Source: Actinomadura nitritigenes (lineage in GTDB: Bacteria > Actinomycetota > Actinomycetes > Streptosporangiales > Streptosporangiaceae). From it: a stretch of 64,000 nucleotides of DNA. The notes beneath the pieces were generated by a model. That model had not been told where the DNA came from. It saw only the letters and a list, made by a program, of their open reading frames with translations, and made no database searches. Positions 58,922 through 64,000 of this stretch are shown one piece after another. Every line of letters begins with the position of its first letter. Within the stretch, counting starts at the first letter, position 1. Position numbers and translations under genes: made by a program. The stretch is from assembly GCF_017573545.1 (NCBI RefSeq), contig NZ_JAGEOK010000005.1:124001-188000 (forward strand). The letters run 5' to 3'.

Positions 58922-59872
58922 TCAGCGCCGGGGCTCCACGCCCAGCGCGTCGAGCGCCGCGGACACCGACACCGCGAAGGCCGCGCCGGGCGGGAGCCGG
59001 TCGAGGTCCCAGCCGGGCCCGCCGACCACGATCCGCAGCGGGGGACGCGTCGCGGGCAGGTCGCCGAGCCAGGACGGGTCACCGGTCTCGGGGGTCTGCG
59101 ACCAGACGAACACCGAGTGCGACCCGGCCCGCGCGATCGCGGCGGACAGCGCCGAAGGCGGTACCCGCGCCCCCAGCATGAGCCTCGCCGCACCTGCCTC
59201 CGACAGCGCGGCGGCCAGCGCGAGGAGCGGCAGGCTGTGCTGCTCCTCCGGAGCGCACGCCAGCATCACGGGACCGCGACCCCGCCGGCCCGGGAAATCG
59301 GCGCCGGGCGGCGTCACCGCCACCAGGCAGCGCGACACCACCGCCGACAGCAGATGCTCCACCTCGACGTACCGGCCGGTGGCCGCGTGCTTGCGTCCGA
59401 TTCCCACCAGCACCGGCACCAGCACCTGGTCCCACGCCGCCGCGACGCCGTCCTGCCGCAGGGCCGACCGCACCGCCTCGGTCATCGCAGGTTCGTCCAT
59501 CGCCATCGCCGCGCGCGCCAGGTCCCCCACCTGCGCGGCACGTGACGGGTCATGCTCGGCGGCCGGCGCGTCGAGAGGGATGCGGTCGTCGCCGGCGCCG
59601 TGCACGTGCGGCGCCGCCGGCTCTTCGGGCGGCGTGTCCAGGGCGGCCACCGCGGCCTCGGCCGGCTGCGTCCCGGCGCCGACCAGCCGCCGCATCGTCT
59701 CGAGCCGGTCGAGGTCGGCCGGTGTGTAGCGGCGGTGCCCGGCGCCGCCGCGGCCCGTCGGCCCCACGCCGTACCGCCGATCCCAGGTGTGCAGGGTGGA
59801 GACCTCCACCCCCAGCCGGCGCGCCACCGCGCCCACATCGAGCCCGGCGTCTCCCCCTGTCGTGTCCCCCAT
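58922..59872 (-). CDS. MerR-type regulator with a B12-binding-like domain (CarH/LitR-like)
   Basis: 316 residues. MerR HTH DVGAVARRLGVEVSTLHTWDRRYGVGPTGRGGAGHRRYTPADLDRLETM at about 12-60. An acidic Pro/Ala linker follows, then a cobalamin-binding helical cap (RYVEVEHLLSAVVSRCLVA, with the E-H pair) and a Rossmann-like part (VMLACAPEEQHSLPLLALAAALSEAG, with the E-x-x-H-type position for the lower ligand). In light-sensing CarH a Trp lies about ten residues before E-H; here that area reads IGRKHAATGRY. Light or B12 sensing is therefore possible but uncertain. Last gene of the leftward PKS-edge run, 60 bp after the carboxylase. Confidence 0.82.
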   Translation of the reverse strand: MGDTTGGDAGLDVGAVARRLGVEVSTLHTWDRRYGVGPTGRGGAGHRRYTPADLDRLETMRRLVGAGTQPAEAAVAALDTPPEEPAAPHVHGAGDDRIPLDAPAAEHDPSRAAQVGDLARAAMAMDEPAMTEAVRSALRQDGVAAAWDQVLVPVLVGIGRKHAATGRYVEVEHLLSAVVSRCLVAVTPPGADFPGRRGRGPVMLACAPEEQHSLPLLALAAALSEAGAARLMLGARVPPSALSAAIARAGSHSVFVWSQTPETGDPSWLGDLPATRPPLRIVVGGPGWDLDRLPPGAAFAVSVSAALDALGVEPRR

Positions 59873-59932
59873 GCTCCCCCACTACCCCGGCCCGGCGGGT
59901 CCATGAGCAGGAGCGATGCCGAGGGAGCCGGA

Positions 59933-61666
59933 TCAGGTGATCAGGCAGATCCGGGTACCGGTGGCCACCGGGCGGCCGGGCAGGGCGTCGAGGGCGGAGA
60001 CGGTGCCCGATTTGTGGGCGGTGAGGGGCTGCTCCATCTTCATCGCCTCGACCACGACGACGGTGTCGCCGGCGGCGACCGCGTCGCCCTCTTCGGCGAG
60101 GACCTTCACCACGGTGGCCTGGAGAGGGCAGATCAGGGCGTCGCCGTCGTCCTCCTTGGTCTTGGCCCTGCGCGGCCTGGGCCGGGACGGCGCCGGAGCG
60201 GAGGCTTCGGAAGATCCGGTGGACGAGTGCAGGACGACCTCGACGCGCCTGCCGTCCACCTCGACGGTGACGGCCCTGCGGCCGGACGGGCCGGGGTCGG
60301 TCGAGGGGTCCGGTTGAGCCGGGATCGAGGGGGCGCCACCGGACTCGATCCAGGCCGTGTGGACATCGAAGGGCTCGCCGGTGAAGGCCCTCTCCTCGAC
60401 GACCGCGCGGTGGAACGGCAGGACGGTCGGGACCCCGGCGACCTCGAACTCCGCCAGGGCGCGGCGGGCCCGCTGCAGGGCGATGTCTCGGGTGGCGCCG
60501 GTGACGACGAGCTTGCCGAGCATGGAGTCGAACTGGCCCGGGACCTCCTGGCCCTCGGCGTAGCCGCCGTCCATGCGCACGCCCGGGCCGGAGGGAGGAC
60601 GCCACGTCGCGAGCGTCCCGGTCGCGGGCATGAAGCCGCGGCCCGGGTCCTCGGCGTTGATCCGGAACTCGATCGCGTGGCCGCGCGGTTCGGGGTCGCC
60701 GTAGCCGAGCGGTTCGCCGTCGGCGATGCGGAACATCTCCCTGACCAGGTCGATGCCGGTCACCTCCTCGGTGACCGGGTGCTCGACCTGCAGCCGGGTG
60801 TTGACCTCGAGAAACGACACCGTGCCGTCGGCCGCGACGAGGAACTCGCAGGTGCCCGCGCCCACGTACCCGGCGGCCCGCAGGATCTTCCGGGACGCCT
60901 CGTACAGCGTCCGCCGCTGGTCGCCGGTGAGGAAGGGCGCAGGGGCCTCCTCCACGAGTTTCTGGTGGCGGCGTTGCAGGGTGCAGTCGCGGGTGGACAC
61001 CACGACGACCTCGCCGTGCCGGTCCGCCAGGCATTGCGTCTCGACGTGCCGGGGACGGTCGAGGTAGCGCTCGACGAAGCATTCGCCGCGCCCGAACGCC
61101 GCCTCGGCCTCCCGGACGGCCGACTCGAACCGCTCGGGGATCTCGTCGAGGGAGCGGGCCACCTTGAGGCCCCGGCCCCCGCCGCCGAACGCGGCCTTGA
61201 TCGCCACGGGCAGGCCGTGCTCGCGTCCGAACGCCACGGCCTCGTCGGCGCCGGACACCGGCTCCGCGGTGCCGGGGGCCAGCGGGGCGCCCTGCTCGCG
61301 GGCGACGCGGCGGGCCCGCACCTTGTCGCCGAGCAGCTCGATGGCGGACGGGGGCGGGCCGATCCACACCAGGCCCTCGTCGATGACCGCCTGGGCGAAC
61401 TCGGCGCTCTCGGAGAGGAACCCGTAGCCGGGGTGCACCGCGTCGGCGCCGGCGTCCGCCGCCGCCTTGAGCAGCTTGCCGATGTCCAGGTAGGTCTCCG
61501 CGGGGGCGGCGCCGCCGAGCGCGTACGCCTCGTCGGCCATCCGCGCGTGCGGCGCGTCCACGTCGGGGTCGGCGTACACGGCGACGCAGGCCAGCCCGGC
61601 GTCGCGGCACGCCCGCACGACGCGGACCGCGATCTCGCCCCGGTTCGCGATCAGGATCTTGCGCAC
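59933..61666 (-). CDS. Acyl-CoA carboxylase alpha subunit (biotin carboxylase + BCCP)
   Basis: 577 residues. Biotin carboxylase domain ([37 protein letters not shown]-grasp loop, [17 protein letters not shown]), linker, and C-terminal biotinyl domain with EAMKMEQP (biotin-Lys about 543). Makes carboxybiotin for acetyl- or propionyl-CoA carboxylation; needs a separate beta subunit, not in the window. Clusters for aromatic polyketides sometimes carry such a subunit (e.g. JadJ in jadomycin) to raise malonyl-CoA supply. Starts 14 bp after the MBL-fold stop, so it is in one operon with genes downstream of the chain-length factor. Confidence 0.92.
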   Translation of the reverse strand: MRKILIANRGEIAVRVVRACRDAGLACVAVYADPDVDAPHARMADEAYALGGAAPAETYLDIGKLLKAAADAGADAVHPGYGFLSESAEFAQAVIDEGLVWIGPPPSAIELLGDKVRARRVAREQGAPLAPGTAEPVSGADEAVAFGREHGLPVAIKAAFGGGGRGLKVARSLDEIPERFESAVREAEAAFGRGECFVERYLDRPRHVETQCLADRHGEVVVVSTRDCTLQRRHQKLVEEAPAPFLTGDQRRTLYEASRKILRAAGYVGAGTCEFLVAADGTVSFLEVNTRLQVEHPVTEEVTGIDLVREMFRIADGEPLGYGDPEPRGHAIEFRINAEDPGRGFMPATGTLATWRPPSGPGVRMDGGYAEGQEVPGQFDSMLGKLVVTGATRDIALQRARRALAEFEVAGVPTVLPFHRAVVEERAFTGEPFDVHTAWIESGGAPSIPAQPDPSTDPGPSGRRAVTVEVDGRRVEVVLHSSTGSSEASAPAPSRPRPRRAKTKEDDGDALICPLQATVVKVLAEEGDAVAAGDTVVVVEAMKMEQPLTAHKSGTVSALDALPGRPVATGTRICLIT

Positions 61667-61679
61667 GGTCTCCTCCGGA

Positions 61680-62576
61680 TCAGGCCCGGCAGGGCAGCGG
61701 CCCGCCGTGGTAGGTGATCATTTCGCCGAACATCGCCGCGACGTCCATGCGCTCGCCGGGCGGGGCGCCGCGCTCCTCGGCGCAGGCGCGCCGCAGGTTG
61801 GGGACGAGGCGCTCGGGGTCGAGGAGCCGCCCGTCCGGCTCGGCGCGGCGCGCGATCTCCAGAGGGTGCAGACCTTCGGCGAGCCCCTGCCGGGCCTCGT
61901 CGCGCACCCACCGCAGGTAGCGCTCCGCCTCGTCCAGCAGCTCGGGCCCGCCGACGGGGCCGTGCCCGGGGACGATGACGGCCGGGTCCAGCTCGCGCAG
62001 CCGCCCGACGGCGCGGAGGGAGCCCTCGACCGAGCCCATCATGCAGAACGGCGTGACGCCGGACATGACGAGGTCTCCGGCGAACAGGATCCGCTGGTCC
62101 GGCAGCCAGACGGCGGTGTCGTCGCGAGTGTGCGCGGGGCCGAGCCGGAACAGCTCGGCGCGCAGGCCGCCGGCGTGCAGCGTCATCCGCCGCTCGTAGG
62201 TGAGCGCCGGCGGTTCGAGCCGGATGTCGCCCCACTCGACGTCCGGCCAGAGGCCGCTGAGGTGCAGGTCCGCGAGGATCGCCTCCTCGCGCGTCCCCTC
62301 GTGCGCCACCACGACGGCCTCCGGCGTGAAGACGCAGTTGCCGAACGTGTGGTCGCCGTGGAAGTGGGTGTTCACGACGAGGCGCGGCGGCGCGGGCGCG
62401 ACCTCGCGCACCGCGTCCCTCAGGGCCAGCGCGCGTTTCATGGTCGCGGCGGTGTCCACCACGATCGTGGTGCCGCCGGACGCGATGACGCCGGCGTTGT
62501 TCAGGCACCATCCGCCGTCCGGCTGCACGTAGGCGTGCACGCCGTCGGCCAGCCGTTGCAGGTGCGGCTCGGTCAT
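61680..62576 (-). CDS. MBL-fold metallo-hydrolase
   Basis: 298 residues. Zinc motif HFHGDH at 71-76, second-site residues in [28 protein letters not shown] and VPGHGPVGG. Pattern of the glyoxalase II/flavoprotein-like 'SoxH/cyclase' MBL branch with a C-terminal helical tail. In a polyketide setting MBL-fold enzymes may be thioesterases or ring-closing hydrolases. ATG overlaps the epoxide hydrolase stop (ATGA). Confidence 0.87.
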   Translation of the reverse strand: MTEPHLQRLADGVHAYVQPDGGWCLNNAGVIASGGTTIVVDTAATMKRALALRDAVREVAPAPPRLVVNTHFHGDHTFGNCVFTPEAVVVAHEGTREEAILADLHLSGLWPDVEWGDIRLEPPALTYERRMTLHAGGLRAELFRLGPAHTRDDTAVWLPDQRILFAGDLVMSGVTPFCMMGSVEGSLRAVGRLRELDPAVIVPGHGPVGGPELLDEAERYLRWVRDEARQGLAEGLHPLEIARRAEPDGRLLDPERLVPNLRRACAEERGAPPGERMDVAAMFGEMITYHGGPLPCRA

Positions 62577-63700
62577 CGTGGTCTCCCGAAGATCTGGTCG
62601 AGGAAGAACGCCCGGAGGTCGGCGGCCAGCAGGTCCGGGGACTCCAGCGCGGGGAAGTGGCCGCCCCGCTCGAACTCCGTCCACCGGACGATCGTGTTCG
62701 CGCGCTCCGCGAACGGGCGGATGGCGTGGTCGGTGGGGAAGACGGCCACGGCCGTGGGCACCGGGGAGCGGCCGTCGTGCTCCCACCGCGCCTCGTCGTG
62801 GAAGCGCTCGTAGTAGCTGTGCGCCGCCGAGCCCGCCGTGCCGGTGAACCAGTAGACGCTGACGTCGGTCAGGACGGCGTCCCTGCCGACGGCGTCGTCC
62901 GGCAGGTCGGCGGTCCCGGTCAGGTCGCGGTACCGCTCGGCGAACCAGGCGAGCAGCCCGGCGGGCGAGTCGTGGTGGGCGTGCGCGAGCGTCTGCGGGC
63001 TGGTGCCCTGGACGCGCAGGTAGGCGCCCTCGTTCCGCTGCCACCGCTGGAGCGCCTCGAACCTCTCGCGGTCCGCGCCGTCCAGCGCGTCGATGTCCTC
63101 GTCGCCGCCGGGCACCGTGACGAGCGCGTTGACGTGGACGCCGCGGACGCGGTCCGGGGCGTCCCGGCCCATCAGCGGGGCCACGAACGCGCCGACGTCG
63201 CCCCCGTGCACCCCGTACTCGGCGTATCCGAGCCGGCTCATCAGCGCGTTCAGCGCCTTGGCGGTCCGGCCGTCGGTCCATCCCGGCCCCGGCGGCGGGC
63301 CGGAGAACCCGAAACCGGGCAGGGACGGCGCCACCAGGTGGAAGTCGTCCCGGAGGGCGCCGATCAGGGCGGGGAAGTCGGCGACCGACCCCGGCCACCC
63401 ATGGAGCAGCACCAGCGGGACGGCGCCGGGGTTCGCGGAACGCTCGTGCATGAAGTGCACGCGGGTCCCGTCGATCTCGGTGACGAACTGCGGGTGGGCG
63501 TTCAGCTCCGCCTCGTGCCGCCGCCAGTCGTACCCGTCGGCCCAGTACCCGGCGAGGCTCCGCAGGTAGGCGGTGGGGACGCCGCGCGACCAGCCGGTGC
63601 CGGGCGGGTCGGGCGCCCACCGGGTGGCACGCAGCCGGCGGCGCAGGTCGTCGACCTCGGGTTCGGGGATCGCGACCCGGTACGGACGGATCTCGGACAT
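62573..63700 (-). CDS. Epoxide hydrolase with EHN N-terminal domain
   Basis: 375 residues. EHN-type N-terminal segment IRPYRVAIPEPEVDDLRRRLRATRWAPD, HGWPGS oxyanion region (about 100-105), nucleophile D168 in HGGDVGAF, lid Tyr candidates in ISVYWFTGTAGSA-like VSVYWFTGT, and GGHFPALESPDLL with the catalytic His near 351. Opens epoxides to diols. Epoxide hydrolases of this branch (Alp1U, Lom6) belong to aromatic polyketide clusters. ATG with GAGGAG. It follows the chain-length factor by 28 bp. Confidence 0.9.
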   Translation of the reverse strand: MSEIRPYRVAIPEPEVDDLRRRLRATRWAPDPPGTGWSRGVPTAYLRSLAGYWADGYDWRRHEAELNAHPQFVTEIDGTRVHFMHERSANPGAVPLVLLHGWPGSVADFPALIGALRDDFHLVAPSLPGFGFSGPPPGPGWTDGRTAKALNALMSRLGYAEYGVHGGDVGAFVAPLMGRDAPDRVRGVHVNALVTVPGGDEDIDALDGADRERFEALQRWQRNEGAYLRVQGTSPQTLAHAHHDSPAGLLAWFAERYRDLTGTADLPDDAVGRDAVLTDVSVYWFTGTAGSAAHSYYERFHDEARWEHDGRSPVPTAVAVFPTDHAIRPFAERANTIVRWTEFERGGHFPALESPDLLAADLRAFFLDQIFGRPR

Positions 63701-63728
63701 GCGGGCTCCTCGGCTGGGAAGGCGGCGG

Positions 63729-64000
63729 CTACGGCGCGGTGAGCACGGCCGCCGACGCGAACCCGCCGCGTCCGCGGGCGAGGACGAGCGCCGTGCCGAT
63801 CGCGGCGGTCCGCGGCTCGTCCGCGACCAGGTCGAGGCGGTCGTCGGCGCGGTCCGGTCGGGTGCCGACGGTCGGCGGGATCACCCCGTCGCGCAGGGAC
63901 AGGAGCGCGGTCGCCAGGTCCAGGGCCGCGCCGCCGGACAGCAGCCGCCCCGTCATCGACTTCGGTGCCGTCACCGGGACGGCGCGCGGCCCGAACAGCC
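63729..64000 (-). CDS. Type II PKS chain-length factor (KS-beta), C-terminal part (cut by window end)
   Basis: The visible 89 codons read VTAPKSMTGRLLSGGAALDLATALLSLRDGVIPPTVG and end ARGRGGFASAAVLTAP. The segment VTxPKxMTGRxxxGGxxLDxxTALLSxRDGVIPPT and the ending ALVLARGRGGFxSAAVL are typical of actinomycete chain-length factors (e.g. ActI-ORF2). KS-alpha would have a Lys/His-containing region with a different ending. The chain-length factor pairs with KS-alpha and sets polyketide length. The rest lies beyond base 64000. This identifies the right edge as part of an aromatic polyketide cluster. Confidence 0.88.
   Translation of the reverse strand, partial: LFGPRAVPVTAPKSMTGRLLSGGAALDLATALLSLRDGVIPPTVGTRPDRADDRLDLVADEPRTAAIGTALVLARGRGGFASAAVLTAP

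Overview
The window is very GC-rich, with codons mostly ending in G or C, dense short-gapped genes, many GTG and some TTG starts, F420-type enzymes and large numbers of TetR regulators. This points to a soil actinomycete (Streptosporangiales/Thermomonosporaceae-like, e.g. Actinomadura; the genus is inference). I see no rRNA, tRNA, CRISPR array, insertion sequence or phage gene. About 62 protein-coding genes or gene fragments are supported.

Left part (1-17.5 kb): tailoring genes of the kind found around aromatic (type II) polyketide clusters. They are an aromatic hydroxylase (cut by the window start), two tandem ABM-type quinone-forming monooxygenases, a quinone-type reductase, an F420-type oxidoreductase, a halogenase-like flavoprotein, a bicovalent-FAD oxidase, two SDRs, an acyltransferase, an aminotransferase, an O-methyltransferase, and two efflux pumps each with a divergent regulator (TetR, HxlR) and visible operator repeats. 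The right edge (58.9-64 kb) reads leftwards from a type II PKS chain-length factor (cut by the window end) into an epoxide hydrolase, an MBL-fold hydrolase, a biotin carboxylase/BCCP and a MerR-type regulator. The window therefore lies between two pieces of polyketide-type sequence.

17.5-25.5 kb: miscellaneous genes, including a PPOX-fold protein behind a candidate iron box, a scar where an NTF2-like gene and a LuxR response regulator have both lost their 5' ends, two divergent sensor kinases without intact response regulators, a membrane-anchored SGNH hydrolase and an LLM-family oxidoreductase.

25.4-49.2 kb: the most interesting block, a catabolic island. A seven-gene leftward operon (lyase, three fumarate-reductase/ketosteroid-dehydrogenase-type flavoproteins, SDR, isochorismatase-like and Asp/Glu-racemase-like proteins) is divergent from a six-gene rightward operon. 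The rightward operon holds two flavin-dependent hydroxylases, an extradiol dioxygenase, two meta-cleavage-type hydrolases and an FAH-family enzyme, most with 4-bp start/stop overlaps. Further right are a branched-chain-amino-acid-type ABC importer, two tandem TetR regulators and the flavin reductase that would feed the hydroxylases. Six copies of one palindrome, best form CTGTAGCGATCGCTACAG, lie in front of exactly these transcription units and tie about 20 genes into one apparent TetR regulon. The inferred pathway is import, ring oxidation/aromatisation, hydroxylation, meta-cleavage and hydrolysis. The substrate is unknown. An unrelated TetR/aldo-keto reductase pair and a MerR/epimerase pair sit inside the block with their own operators.

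49.2-58.9 kb: a TetR, a broken aldo/keto reductase followed by a quinone reductase, a second FAD oxidase with a divergent LysR regulator, a secreted GH64 glucanase and a secreted gluzincin protease, a DUF1622-like membrane protein, and a hydrolase-TetR operon with its own palindrome.
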